Shown here piece after piece: positions 8,222 through 15,901 of a DNA stretch of 36,071 nucleotides. Every line of letters starts with the position of its first letter. Positions within the stretch are counted from its first letter, which is position 1. Under the pieces are notes generated by a model, which saw nothing but the letters and a program-made list of their open reading frames with translations, did not search any database and was not told the DNA's origin. The stretch covers positions 1 through 36,071 of the forward strand of contig CAZHYS010000009.1 of the NCBI GenBank assembly GCA_964536975.1, written 5' to 3'. A program made the translations under genes and the position numbers. This DNA is from JAKQDP01 sp964536975. GTDB lineage: Bacteria; Patescibacteriota; Patescibacteriia; 2-01-FULL-39-33.

Positions 8222-10963
8222 ATGAAAAAATCCCCTGAAAAACTGATTATTATTGACGCTAACGCCCTCATCCATCGGGCGTTTCATGCTCTGCCACCGC
8301 TGATTGACAAGCAAGGCCGGGCAACCGGCGCGGTCTACGGCTTTACGACTATTTTTCTAAAAGCGATCAAAGAGCTGCGGCCTGATTATATCGCCGCCGC
8401 TTTTGATATGAAAGCCAAAACTTTCCGCCACCAGGAGTATGAGGAATACAAAGGAACGCGCAAAAAACAGCCGGACGAACTATATGATCAAATCCCTCTG
8501 GTCAAACAGGTGCTGGCCGCTTTTGGCGTGCCGATTTTTGAACTGGCCGGATATGAAGCTGACGATCTCATCGGCACCATTGCCAGCGCCGGCGAATTGA
8601 AAGAAAAAAACATTGAAACGATAATTGTCACCGGCGATCAAGATGTCTTCCAGCTTATCCGTCCCGGTGTCAAAGCGCTCTCTCCTCACAAAGGATTGAG
8701 CGAGACCGTGCTCTATGACGAAGCGGGCGTGTCGGAAAAATTTGACGGCCTCAAACCGGAACAGTTGATAGATTACAAGGCGCTCCGTGGCGATCCTTCT
8801 GACAATATTCCCGGCGTCAAAGGCATCGGCGAAAAGGGCGCCATTGATCTTTTGAAAAATTTCGGCACTTTGGAAAAAATCTATGACCAATTAGACTCGC
8901 CAAAAATAAAAGATCGCGTCAAAAAACTGCTCCGAGACAGCGAAGGCGAGGCGAAAATGTCAAAAAAATTGGCGACCATCGTCATTGACGCGCCGATTGA
9001 GTTTGGGTTGGAAGCGTGCCGCTGGAACGAGCCGGACCGTGAGAAAATTTTTACCATTTTCCAAGAGCTGAATTTCAAAAGCCTGCTCAACCAATTGCCA
9101 AAAGCCGACCAAACAGAAAAATCATCAGGTAGACAAGACCGGCTTTTTGCCGCTGATAATCCGAGGACTCCGTCAGCCGATTACCGATTGGTAGATGACC
9201 AAAAAAGCTGGGATGATTTTTTTTCTCTGGCCATAAAACAGAAAGAGATTTGCCTAGACACGGAAACCACCGGCCTTAGGGCGTTTGAGGCCGAGCTGGT
9301 CGGCGTCAGTATGTCCTGGCAAGCCGGCAAGGCATATTACTTGACGGCGGCAACCATCGCCAAAAACAAAAAAGGTTTCCAAAAATTGCTGAGTCACGAA
9401 AAAATAAAAAAAATTGGCCACAATCTCAAATATGACCTGGAAGTTTTGGAAGAAGCCGGCCTAAAAACCACCGGGGTTTATTTTGACACCATGATCGCTT
9501 CTTATCTCCTAAGCCCCGGCCAGCGGCGGCACAATTTGGACAATCTTGCTTTCGCCGAACTTGGATATCAAATGCAGCCGATTGAAGAACTCATCGGTAA
9601 AGGCAAAAATCAATTGGCTATGGATCAAGTACCCAAAGAAGCGGTCTGCCGTTATTCCGGCGAAGATGCCGATATCACCTGGCGGCTGTATCAAAAGTTG
9701 GCGCCGGAACTGGAAGAACAGGGGCAATCCGGACTGTTTCACAAGTTGGAAATGCCGCTTTTGGCCGTTCTGGCGGGAATAGAGAAAAACGGCGTTAAAA
9801 TAAATGACAAATTATTAAAGAAGCTAAGCGCCGATTTTGCCGGACAAATAAAAAAAATAGAAAGCCGGATTCACAAGCTAGCCGGAACTGAATTTAACCC
9901 TGCTTCGCCAAAACAGCTCAAAGAAATACTGTTTGGAAAGATGGCCATCTCCACCGCCGGTATCGGCCGCACCAAAACCGGTCTATCCACTGCCGCCGGC
10001 GAACTGGAAAAGCTCCAAGGTCAGCATGAAATAATTGATTTGATCATGGAATTCCGCGAGCTGGCAAAACTAAAATCCACTTACTTGGACGCCTTGCCGG
10101 AGCTCATAAATCCGCGCGACGGCCGCGTCCACACTTCTTTCAATCAGACCGTCGCCGCCACCGGCCGGTTGTCATCTTCCGATCCTAATTTACAAAACAT
10201 TCCCGTCCGGACAGAAATCGGCGGCCAAATTCGCCGCGCCTTTGTCGCCGAAGAAGGGTTTAAAATCATCAAGGCTGATTATTCGCAGATAGAACTTAGA
10301 ATCGCCGCTTCCCTTGCCAATGACAAAAAGATGCTGAAAATTTTTACTGATGGCGGCGACATTCACACCGAAACCGCCGCCTTCATCCACGGCCTTAAGC
10401 CGGAAGAAGTAACCAAAGAAATCCGCCGCACTGCCAAAGAAGTCAATTTTGGCGTGCTCTATGGCATGGGCGCCTGGGGACTGGCCCAACGGACGGGAAT
10501 TTCCAATACCGAAGCTCAAGAATTTATCACTAAATATTTTTCCACCTTCAAAGAAATCCGACGCTGGCTGGATGAGACCATTACCATCGCCAGCGAACGC
10601 GGTTATGTGGAAACTCTCTACGGCCGGCGGCGATATCTGCCAGAAATCAACTCCGGTATTCAGCCGGTCCGTTCGGCGGCAGAGAGAATGGCCATCAATA
10701 TGCCGATTCAAGGTACGGCCGCCGATCTGATTAAGTTGGCAATGATTGAGATTGATGCCGGTCTGCCGAAAATTTCAGCGTCAGCCAAGATGATTCTCCA
10801 AGTCCACGATGAATTGGTGTTTGAAGCGCCGGAAAAAGACGTGAAAAAGGTTGCCGCCTTTGTCAAAGAAAAGATGTGTTCGGTGATGAAATTGCGAGCG
10901 CCGATTGAGGTGGAGGCGGAAGCGGGCGATAATTGGGGTGAAACCGAAAAAATTAACATCTAA
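8222..10963 (+). CDS. polA: DNA polymerase I with both exonuclease domains
   Basis: This 913-residue protein is a full-length DNA polymerase I for primer removal, gap filling and repair. The N-terminal 5'-3' exonuclease reads LIIIDANALIHRAFHALP, AGYEADDLIGT and VTGDQDVFQLI with the helix-hairpin-helix GVKGIGEKGA. The 3'-5' exonuclease retains its acidic residues in LDTETTGL, GHNLKYDLEVL and YSGEDAD, so proofreading is probably active. The polymerase domain shows TGRLSSSDPNLQNIP (motif 1/2), KADYSQIELRI (motif A), RRTAKEVNFGVLYGMG (motif B) and LQVHDELVFEAP (motif C). I chose ATG 8222 because the family N-terminus begins there and a TATAAT box ends 6 nt upstream. An in-frame open stretch from 7964 overlaps smc and is not family-like. 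Confidence 0.98.
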   Translation: MKKSPEKLIIIDANALIHRAFHALPPLIDKQGRATGAVYGFTTIFLKAIKELRPDYIAAAFDMKAKTFRHQEYEEYKGTRKKQPDELYDQIPLVKQVLAAFGVPIFELAGYEADDLIGTIASAGELKEKNIETIIVTGDQDVFQLIRPGVKALSPHKGLSETVLYDEAGVSEKFDGLKPEQLIDYKALRGDPSDNIPGVKGIGEKGAIDLLKNFGTLEKIYDQLDSPKIKDRVKKLLRDSEGEAKMSKKLATIVIDAPIEFGLEACRWNEPDREKIFTIFQELNFKSLLNQLPKADQTEKSSGRQDRLFAADNPRTPSADYRLVDDQKSWDDFFSLAIKQKEICLDTETTGLRAFEAELVGVSMSWQAGKAYYLTAATIAKNKKGFQKLLSHEKIKKIGHNLKYDLEVLEEAGLKTTGVYFDTMIASYLLSPGQRRHNLDNLAFAELGYQMQPIEELIGKGKNQLAMDQVPKEAVCRYSGEDADITWRLYQKLAPELEEQGQSGLFHKLEMPLLAVLAGIEKNGVKINDKLLKKLSADFAGQIKKIESRIHKLAGTEFNPASPKQLKEILFGKMAISTAGIGRTKTGLSTAAGELEKLQGQHEIIDLIMEFRELAKLKSTYLDALPELINPRDGRVHTSFNQTVAATGRLSSSDPNLQNIPVRTEIGGQIRRAFVAEEGFKIIKADYSQIELRIAASLANDKKMLKIFTDGGDIHTETAAFIHGLKPEEVTKEIRRTAKEVNFGVLYGMGAWGLAQRTGISNTEAQEFITKYFSTFKEIRRWLDETITIASERGYVETLYGRRRYLPEINSGIQPVRSAAERMAINMPIQGTAADLIKLAMIEIDAGLPKISASAKMILQVHDELVFEAPEKDVKKVAAFVKEKMCSVMKLRAPIEVEAEAGDNWGETEKINI

Positions 10964-10994
10964 TTGACGTAATAACGGACGTTATTACGTCAAT
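10963..10994 (+). repeat. perfect inverted repeat at the polA stop codon
   Basis: ATTGACGTAATAAC pairs perfectly with GTTATTACGTCAAT around a GGAC centre, beginning on the last base of the polA stop codon. It is followed by repeats of CGTACTGACG (10999-11021). There is no T-tract, so this is not by itself a terminator; mRNA 3'-end protection or protein binding are possible roles. Confidence 0.8.
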
Positions 10995-11077
10995 ACGAAC
11001 GTACTGACGTCCGTACTGACGGCTTGACTCAAAAGAATCAATGTGCTAAATAGTGAACAGAACCTTCAACAAAAGCT

Positions 11078-11101
11078 AACGGGGTACGCCCCCGTTTTTT
11101 T
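11078..11101 (+). terminator. rho-independent terminator of polA
   Basis: The stem AACGGGG / CCCCGTT with a 5-nt loop is followed by a run of T. It lies about 115 nt past the polA stop and before holA. Confidence 0.8.
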
Positions 11102-11139
11102 GTTTATTAAATTTATTTGCGCCGGGGGCTTAAATCGGC

Positions 11140-11145
11140 TAAAAT
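11140..11145 (+). promoter_or_regulatory. holA -10 box
   Basis: TAAAAT ends 9 nt upstream of the holA ATG, with a weak TTGCGC 17 nt further up. This predicts a leader of only a few bases. Confidence 0.45.
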
Positions 11146-11154
11146 TACCCTGCT

Positions 11155-12081
11155 ATGATCTTCTTTATTTACGGCACCGATCACTATCGCTGCCGCGAGC
11201 AGTTAAAAGCGCTCAAAGACCAATTCATCCAAAAAAAAGACCAGACCGGCGGACTCAATGTCATTACTCTTGACGCCGCGAGTTTTGATTTTGAAAAATT
11301 CAAACAGGAGCTGATGACAGTGCCGTTTTTGGGCGAAAAAAAGATGATCGTTGTCAAAAATATCTTGAGCCAAAAGAAAAAATACGAACCGGTCTATAAG
11401 CTCATCAAAGATCGCGACTTTGATAACGCCCTGGTGTTTGCCGACTTTCTTATCAATGAAAAAAAAGCCCAGCCTCGGGGAGAATTTTTTGACTGGCTCA
11501 AAAAACAAAAATTCGTCTGGGAGTTCAATCTGCTAGCCGGTTTTGCCCTGGAAAAATGGCTGGGGCAATACTTGAAAATCAAAAAAGTTGACGCCGAGCC
11601 GGCAGCAATAAAAGAGCTGGCCATTCGCGCCGGCAACGATTTGGAAGCGGCGACCAAGGAAATAGATAAGCTGATCGCTTACAAAAACGGCGCGAAAATC
11701 GCCAAAGAAGATATCGCGCTTAACGTCAAAGCGAAATTTGATGACAATATCTTCAATCTGGTAGACGCCATCGCCGGCAAAAACAAGAAGCTGGCCGTCA
11801 AATTAATCACCGACCAATTAGAGAGCGGCCAATCGCCGCTGATGATTCTCAATATGGTTATCCGCCAATTCCGCCTCATCATCCAAGTCAAAAATGGCGG
11901 CGCGTCCGGACTGGGGCTTCATCCGTTTGTCGCCAGAAAAACCACCGCTCAAGCGAATAACTTTTCTGAAAATAATCTAAAAAGCATCTACGATGATCTG
12001 CTTGCCATGGAGAGAAATCTGAAATCAACCACCAAAAATCCCGAGCTTCTATTTGATTTGTTTATTTTCAAATACTGCTAA
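11155..12081 (+). CDS. holA: DNA polymerase III subunit delta (HolA)
   Basis: This 308-residue protein fits the delta subunit of the clamp loader, which opens the beta clamp encoded nearby by dnaN. The N-terminal MIFFIYGTDHYRCREQLK corresponds to the family opening 'FLYGxExYLxxE'. The first domain then runs through TVPFLGEKKMIVVKN, which is the typical 'lPfFgekRlVvvk' strand. The helical lid domain contains LAIRAGNDLEAATKEIDKL (family 'l..r.g.dl..l..EleKL'), followed by FNLVDAIAGKNKKLAVKLI and the collar domain with SPLMILNMVIRQFRLIIQVK. Length and domain order are normal. It follows polA, separated by a terminator. Confidence 0.94.
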   Translation: MIFFIYGTDHYRCREQLKALKDQFIQKKDQTGGLNVITLDAASFDFEKFKQELMTVPFLGEKKMIVVKNILSQKKKYEPVYKLIKDRDFDNALVFADFLINEKKAQPRGEFFDWLKKQKFVWEFNLLAGFALEKWLGQYLKIKKVDAEPAAIKELAIRAGNDLEAATKEIDKLIAYKNGAKIAKEDIALNVKAKFDDNIFNLVDAIAGKNKKLAVKLITDQLESGQSPLMILNMVIRQFRLIIQVKNGGASGLGLHPFVARKTTAQANNFSENNLKSIYDDLLAMERNLKSTTKNPELLFDLFIFKYC

Positions 12082-12170
12082 TGCCGGGAATGGAGTCTGC
12101 CAATAAGCAAGAGATATCTCCATCTTGGCCGGGATAACACCGGGATTAATAATCCGTTTATAACAAAATT

Positions 12171-12198
12171 AAAAACATCCGCCGCGGCGGATGTTTTT
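12171..12198. terminator. bidirectional terminator between holA and rpsT
   Basis: AAAAACATCCGCC and GGCGGATGTTTTT form a 13-bp perfect stem with A and T tracts on both sides. It can end both the plus-strand holA transcript and the minus-strand rpsT transcript. Confidence 0.88.
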
Positions 12199-12208
12199 AA
12201 TAAAAAGT

Positions 12209-12478
12209 TTACTTGGTTTTCAATTGGTTGAGCTTTTTCATCAGCCGAGATTTTTTGCGGCCAGCAGAATTCTTTTTCAAAATCTTATTCTGCACCGCCT
12301 TATCAATCGCTTTAATCGCCTTCTTCACTTCTTCAGTTGACTTGGCGCCATCACCAGAAGTAATCAGCTTGTTTGATTTCTTAATGATATCTTTGATGTC
12401 GGATTTGATTTTGTAATTTTTTACCGCCGCTTTCTTGCTCTGGCGCAAAGCCTTCATCGCCGCTTTTTTGATTGGCAT
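12209..12478 (-). CDS. rpsT: 30S ribosomal protein S20
   Basis: This lysine-rich protein of 89 residues matches S20: an N-terminal MPIKKAAMKALRQSKKAA, a helical centre (IKDIIKKSNKLI and VKKAIKAIDKAVQNKILKKN) and the closing AGRKKSRLMKKLNQL, which is the family signature. S20 binds the 5' and 3' minor domains of 16S rRNA during early 30S assembly. It is monocistronic, with a clear promoter at 12518-12546 and a strong terminator just past the stop codon. Confidence 0.96.
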   Translation of the reverse strand: MPIKKAAMKALRQSKKAAVKNYKIKSDIKDIIKKSNKLITSGDGAKSTEEVKKAIKAIDKAVQNKILKKNSAGRKKSRLMKKLNQLKTK

Positions 12479-12517
12479 AATTTTGGAAATTCTTATAATA
12501 TTTAATTAACAATAACA

Positions 12518-12546
12518 ACTATAACACATTTGATTGGTTTTGACAA
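12518..12546 (-). promoter_or_regulatory. rpsT promoter
   Basis: On the minus strand TTGTCA (plus 12541-12546), 17 nt and TATAGT (plus 12518-12523). The -35 hexamer overlaps five bases of the -35 of the divergent bactofilin promoter, so the two promoters probably compete for RNA polymerase. Confidence 0.75.
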
Positions 12547-12569
12547 GAGGTGTTAGATTGGGTTAAAAT
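12540..12569 (+). promoter_or_regulatory. bactofilin operon promoter
   Basis: TTGACA (12540-12545) is followed by TAAAAT at 18-nt spacing (12564-12569). It lies about 35 nt upstream of the bactofilin start and is back to back with the rpsT promoter. Confidence 0.7.
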
Positions 12570-12603
12570 TCATATGTAAATTAATCCAAAATAAAACAAA
12601 AAT

Positions 12604-13038
12604 ATGTTCAAAGAAAGCTCCGGCGCCGTTGAAAAAGAAACCGTCATCGGCCCATCAGTAAAGGTGGAAGGTGATTTTATCATGGAGGGCGACATCGCCA
12701 TTGAGGGGACGGTCCGCGGCACTGTCAGAACCAGCAAAAACTTGCGGGTCGGCCCGACGGCCAGGATTTTCGCCGACATTTCTGCCAGTAGCGCCGTTGT
12801 CGCCGGAGAAATCCAGGGCAACTTGAAAATCTTCAACAAGCTGGAATTAAAGCCGACTGCCAAAATATTCGGGGATGTGGAGACGGAAATCCTGGATATT
12901 GAGGCTGGAGCAATCTTAAACGGCCATTGCGCCATGGGCGAAAAAGGCCGTTCCAGCGAGCCGGAATCAGTCAAACAGGAAAAAATCTCTTTGGCGGAGG
13001 CGGAAGAGAAAGAAGAAAAGCATAAGGCCAAAAAATAA
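12604..13038 (+). CDS. bactofilin (polymer-forming cytoskeletal protein)
   Basis: This 144-residue protein is a bactofilin. The core from about residue 12 to 112 is made of short beta-helix rungs with the recurring pattern seen in IGPSVKVEGDFIMEGDIAIEGTVRGTVRTSKNLRVGPTARI and EIQGNLKIFNKLELKPTAKIFGDV (each listed here only as its rung pattern). It is flanked by a short N-terminal stretch and a charged Lys/Glu tail. Bactofilins self-assemble into filaments at the membrane and commonly guide peptidoglycan enzymes or cell shape. It starts a two-gene unit with the lipid-kinase-like gene 3 nt downstream. Confidence 0.93.
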   Translation: MFKESSGAVEKETVIGPSVKVEGDFIMEGDIAIEGTVRGTVRTSKNLRVGPTARIFADISASSAVVAGEIQGNLKIFNKLELKPTAKIFGDVETEILDIEAGAILNGHCAMGEKGRSSEPESVKQEKISLAEAEEKEEKHKAKK

Positions 13039-13041
13039 CTT

Positions 13042-13773
13042 ATGTATTATTACATTTACGACTCTTTTTTGGCCGAAAAAAAATACCAAAAAATCCTGGC
13101 GCAAATAGAAACTCGGCTGACTGATTTGGGTATCAGCGGCAAGATAAACCGGCTGTCCTTCTCCAAGGATCTCAATGAAACCGTCCGGAGCGAGATAAAA
13201 AAAGGAGTCAACACGGTCGTGGTGCTCGGCAATGACAACACCGTCAATAAGGCGATTAATATTATCGCCGACACGCCGGCGGTTTTGGGAATCATCCCTT
13301 TGGGCAAGGACCAAAAAATCTCCCGGCTGCTTGGCGTCCCCGAGGGTTTGGCGGCTTGCGAAACTCTTTCTTCTCGGATAATCAAAAAAATAAATTTAGG
13401 AAAAATTAACGGCCATTATTTCGTCAATGATTTGGATATGGAAGGAAGGAATATTTCCCTAGAATGCGACAATAACTTCATTATCAATTTAGAAAAGAAT
13501 AACTTGATCCAAATTATCAATAAAAACCCCTATTCCAAAGACAGCCGCCTGGAGATTGTCATCACCGATAGCGCCAAGAGCTGGCTGTTTTTCCAAGCCA
13601 AAAAAGATATTAGCCGTCTGGCTGGCAAAACATTGTCCATCAATGGGAAAAAACCGATGCCGATCCTGCTCAATGATGAAAAAAGAATCATCAAAACCCC
13701 TGCCACCGTGACGATAAACCCCCAAAAAATAAAGGTGATTGTCGGAAAAAACCGCCAAGAGAAAAACAACTAA
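13042..13773 (+). CDS. diacylglycerol-kinase-catalytic-domain-like protein, degenerate active site
   Basis: The 243-residue protein resembles the DAGK_cat/YegS-BmrU lipid kinase fold. The stretch TVVVLGNDNTVNKAINIIA, then PAVLGIIPLGKDQKISRLLGVP, lines up with the family pattern 'GGDGTvnEvvngl...plgiiPlGTgNdfAr.lgip', and the C-terminal half shows the beta-rich domain ending near VTINPQKIKVIVG. The nucleotide-binding GGDG appears here as LGND, and GTGNDFAR appears as GKDQKISR, so normal kinase activity is doubtful. It is translated with the bactofilin gene. A nonkinase membrane or lipid-binding role is possible; the fold assignment is better supported than any function. Confidence 0.72.
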   Translation: MYYYIYDSFLAEKKYQKILAQIETRLTDLGISGKINRLSFSKDLNETVRSEIKKGVNTVVVLGNDNTVNKAINIIADTPAVLGIIPLGKDQKISRLLGVPEGLAACETLSSRIIKKINLGKINGHYFVNDLDMEGRNISLECDNNFIINLEKNNLIQIINKNPYSKDSRLEIVITDSAKSWLFFQAKKDISRLAGKTLSINGKKPMPILLNDEKRIIKTPATVTINPQKIKVIVGKNRQEKNN

Positions 13774-13820
13774 AAATCCCTGGCCTTTAAGCTGATAACA
13801 TTGGGCAAGGGATTTTTGTT
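13772..13820 (+). terminator. terminator of the bactofilin unit
   Basis: The stem AAAAATCCCT / AGGGATTTTT starts immediately after the stop codon and is followed by GTTTT on the plus strand. Confidence 0.75.
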
Positions 13821-13879
13821 TTATGTTGCCATAGCCACAATAAGCCATCGCATATAGTGCTAATCCCGATTTAACAAAA

Positions 13880-13905
13880 TAGAGACGGGGCATGCCCCGT
13901 CTCTA
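13880..13905. repeat. 26-nt palindrome, second copy
   Basis: TAGAGACGGGG-CATG-CCCCGTCTCTA repeats the core of the element at 2435-2462 without any mismatch. It lies 36 nt past the stop codon of the minus-strand PRC-barrel gene. Confidence 0.85.
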
Positions 13906-13941
13906 CTATTAAATCGTTTTGATTAGAAGACTCCAAAATTT

Positions 13942-14211
13942 TTAATTTACCGGCGCTCTTTCCGATACCGCTCTATTGCCGACAATGCCATTATCAACAA
14001 TCATTTCTTCGGCAGTAATTTCTATCACCTGGGACTGGGCGATCACCAGATCATTAGCCAAAAATTTCTCTACCAATTTTGACGGGGAGACCACGTAGGC
14101 GGTTATTTGATTGGTGTCGGTTTCCAGCTCAAAATCCTTTATTTTCCCAAGAATTCTGCCGCTTTTATCTTTTACGGACAAACCAATCAATTGATTGCTC
14201 TTTAAAATCAT
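13942..14211 (-). CDS. PRC-barrel domain protein
   Basis: About 89 residues from the ATG giving MILKSNQLIG. The opening 'QLIGLSVKDKSGRILGKIKDFELE' region (residues 6-30) and the following VSPSKLVEKFL...IVIEI-type strands match a single PRC-barrel, the small beta-barrel found in RimM and photosynthetic reaction-centre H subunits. Stand-alone PRC proteins are thought to bind RNA or protein partners, but the role here is unknown. The ATG falls 1 nt after the yidC stop codon, so translation is coupled to yidC. A TTG further upstream (14238) is open but overlaps yidC. Confidence 0.8.
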   Translation of the reverse strand: MILKSNQLIGLSVKDKSGRILGKIKDFELETDTNQITAYVVSPSKLVEKFLANDLVIAQSQVIEITAEEMIVDNGIVGNRAVSERAPVN

Positions 14212-14212
14212 A

Positions 14213-14953
14213 TTATTTTGAAGGAGTTGTTCCTTCAATATTTTTTGTTTTTCGCTTAAAGGTCAAAAGCTGTTGAAAAACTGTTAATATCGTCATTACC
14301 AACCAATAAAGCGTAAGGCCGCCCGGCAAGCTAACGCCGATTATCACTGTCATTAGCGGCATCATCACAGTCATCTGCTTATTCATTGTCGCCATTATGC
14401 TTTCATCTTTACTGGCGGCCGACTTAATCTCCGGTTTTTTGGAAATCAGCATTTTTGACTGGAAAAACTGGGCGACACCAGCCAAAATCGCGAGAGCAAT
14501 CTGCGGTTTTGACAAATCAATCAGGCCAAAAGTCATTGGATTGATAAGGCCGGGGTTGCTGACAAATGAATACAGCTTGTCCATGCTGCCATTAGATAGT
14601 CCAGCCCGAAAAACCTGATAAACCGCCACCAAAAAAGGAAATTGAATGAGTAGTGGTAGGCAAGACGAAAAGGGACTGACCTTTTCTTTTTTGTACAATT
14701 CCATCATTTCCGTCGCCAGCTTATCCTTTTGATTGCTGTATTTTTTCTTCAGCTCTTCAATTTTCGGCTGAACATCTTGGAGCGCCTTCTGGGACCTTAG
14801 TGACTTTATGGATAAAGGATAAAGAATCAGCTTGATAATGATTGTCAGGGCAATAATCGCCAAGCCGATATCATGACCGGGAATAATATTATAAAGAAAA
14901 ATCAGAAGATTAAACAATGGCTGATAAAAAATCAAATTAAATATCTGGACCAT
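14213..14953 (-). CDS. yidC: YidC/Oxa1 family membrane protein insertase
   Basis: This 246-residue protein is the short YidC type without the large periplasmic domain. It has an N-terminal hydrophobic helix, the loop LYPLSIKSLRSQKALQDVQPKIEELKKKY and KLATEMMELYKKEKVSPFSSCLPLLIQFPFLVAVYQVFR (both classic YidC patterns), then further helices ending in GLTLYWLVMTILTVFQQ. YidC inserts and folds inner-membrane proteins with or without SecYEG. The order rpmH-rnpA-yidD-yidC next to dnaA is conserved across bacteria, which supports the call. Confidence 0.97.
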   Translation of the reverse strand: MVQIFNLIFYQPLFNLLIFLYNIIPGHDIGLAIIALTIIIKLILYPLSIKSLRSQKALQDVQPKIEELKKKYSNQKDKLATEMMELYKKEKVSPFSSCLPLLIQFPFLVAVYQVFRAGLSNGSMDKLYSFVSNPGLINPMTFGLIDLSKPQIALAILAGVAQFFQSKMLISKKPEIKSAASKDESIMATMNKQMTVMMPLMTVIIGVSLPGGLTLYWLVMTILTVFQQLLTFKRKTKNIEGTTPSK

Positions 14954-14964
14954 AATTTTTTTAT

Positions 14965-15210
14965 TTACTTAACCGGATCATATCCACCCTTGGAGAAAGG
15001 GTTACACCGCAAAACCCGCCACAGAGACTTCATTCCCCCTTTTATCGGCCCGTATTTTTTGATCGCTTCATGGGCATATTGGGAACAAGTCGGCTGAAAA
15101 CGGCAATAACCGCCAGGAAACAGAAATCTTAGCCAACCATAATCAAAAGATAGGGTTTTTTGATAAATCTCTATCAATCTTAAGATTATAATAGTGATAA
15201 AATTCATCAA
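14965..15210 (-). CDS. yidD: membrane protein insertion efficiency factor YidD
   Basis: This 81-residue protein has an N-terminal amphipathic or hydrophobic stretch (IIILRLIEIYQKTLS) followed by the family signature CRFQPTCSQYAHEAIKKYG, then GGMKSLWRVLRCNPFSKGGYDPV. Its three conserved cysteines are present. YidD assists YidC-dependent insertion. Its first codon overlaps the end of rnpA by 4 nt and it is followed by yidC after 11 nt. Confidence 0.97.
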   Translation of the reverse strand: MMNFITIIILRLIEIYQKTLSFDYGWLRFLFPGGYCRFQPTCSQYAHEAIKKYGPIKGGMKSLWRVLRCNPFSKGGYDPVK

Positions 15211-15545
15211 ATTAGCCTATTTTTCTTTAGTAAAACCAATAAATCACTGGCCAAAATATCATAGTCCTTGTCCAGACAGACAGGCGAAAGACTGATAATT
15301 ATATCATTATTTTGGCTAAATTTAGCCAAATTTGATGCTATTATACCTCTGATTTGCCTCTTTAATAAATTCCGTTTGACCGCCTTTTTTGATACTTTAT
15401 TGGAAACTACCACCCCAAAGCGGGAATTGCTCAAATTATTGCCCAAAAAAGCGATCCGAAAACATCCGCTGGCTGATTTTCTGCCTTTCTTAAAAATCAG
15501 ATCGAAATCTTTATCTCTGGTTAATCTGAATTTTGCGGGCAACAT
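15207..15545 (-). CDS. rnpA: ribonuclease P protein component
   Basis: The 112-residue protein matches RnpA: FRLTRDKDFDLIFKKGRK at the start, FGVVVSNKVSKKAVKRNLLKRQIRG in the middle (the RNA-binding 'RNR' helix) and a closing helix. It binds the catalytic RNase P RNA and helps it to recognise pre-tRNA leaders. The gene lies 6 nt after rpmH and overlaps yidD by 4 nt. Confidence 0.96.
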   Translation of the reverse strand: MLPAKFRLTRDKDFDLIFKKGRKSASGCFRIAFLGNNLSNSRFGVVVSNKVSKKAVKRNLLKRQIRGIIASNLAKFSQNNDIIISLSPVCLDKDYDILASDLLVLLKKNRLI

Positions 15546-15551
15546 AAAAAA

Positions 15552-15689
15552 TTACGGAGTTAAAGACTTTCGCCCTTTGGCGCGTCTTCTCTTAATAACC
15601 TTTCGGCCGTTTTTTGACTGCATTCTTTTTCTAAAGCCGTGAGTTTTTGCTCTTTTTCTCTTTTTCGGCTGATAAGTTCTTTTGGTCAT
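15552..15689 (-). CDS. rpmH: 50S ribosomal protein L34
   Basis: A short 45-residue gene, easy to miss. The minus strand translates to MTKRTYQPKKRKRAKTHGFR and then RMQSKNGRKVIKRRRAKGRK, ending SLTP. This is the standard L34 sequence, extremely basic, which packs into 23S rRNA. It opens the conserved rpmH-rnpA-yidD-yidC cluster and has a promoter at 15718-15746. Confidence 0.97.
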   Translation of the reverse strand: MTKRTYQPKKRKRAKTHGFRKRMQSKNGRKVIKRRRAKGRKSLTP

Positions 15690-15717
15690 AATTAAAAAGT
15701 TAAGGTTTACTTATAAA

Positions 15718-15746
15718 AGAATAACATTTTTATCCTTGACAGTCAA
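15718..15746 (-). promoter_or_regulatory. rpmH operon promoter
   Basis: On the minus strand TTGACT (plus 15741-15746), 17 nt and TATTCT (plus 15718-15723). The palindrome TTGACAGTCAA (15736-15746) also offers a TTGACA facing dnaA, although the matching -10 on that side (TTAATC) is poor. Confidence 0.6.
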
Positions 15747-15778
15747 CACTATATTGGTTTAATCTGAAATATATGGAA

Positions 15779-15830
15779 TTATCAACAGTTAATCAACAAC
15801 TACTCAACCTTGCCAGCTAACTGTGGACTA
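15779..15830. promoter_or_regulatory. DnaA-box-like sites upstream of dnaA
   Basis: TTATCAACA (15779-15787) differs from the DnaA box TTATCCACA at one position, and the minus strand reads TAGTCCACA at 15822-15830 with two differences. They fall in the rpmH-dnaA intergenic region, so autoregulation of dnaA by DnaA is likely but inferred. Confidence 0.5.
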
Positions 15831-15901
15831 TTTTTTATTTAGCCATCTTATGATAAAATGTAACTGCCTTAAAATTTAATTTTCTAAAATAAAAACCGGC
15901 C

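Noticed and set aside
15736..15764. dnaA promoter TTGACA-17-TTAATC
   Set aside because: The -35 is good but the -10 matches only two of six positions; the opposite-facing rpmH promoter explains the site better.
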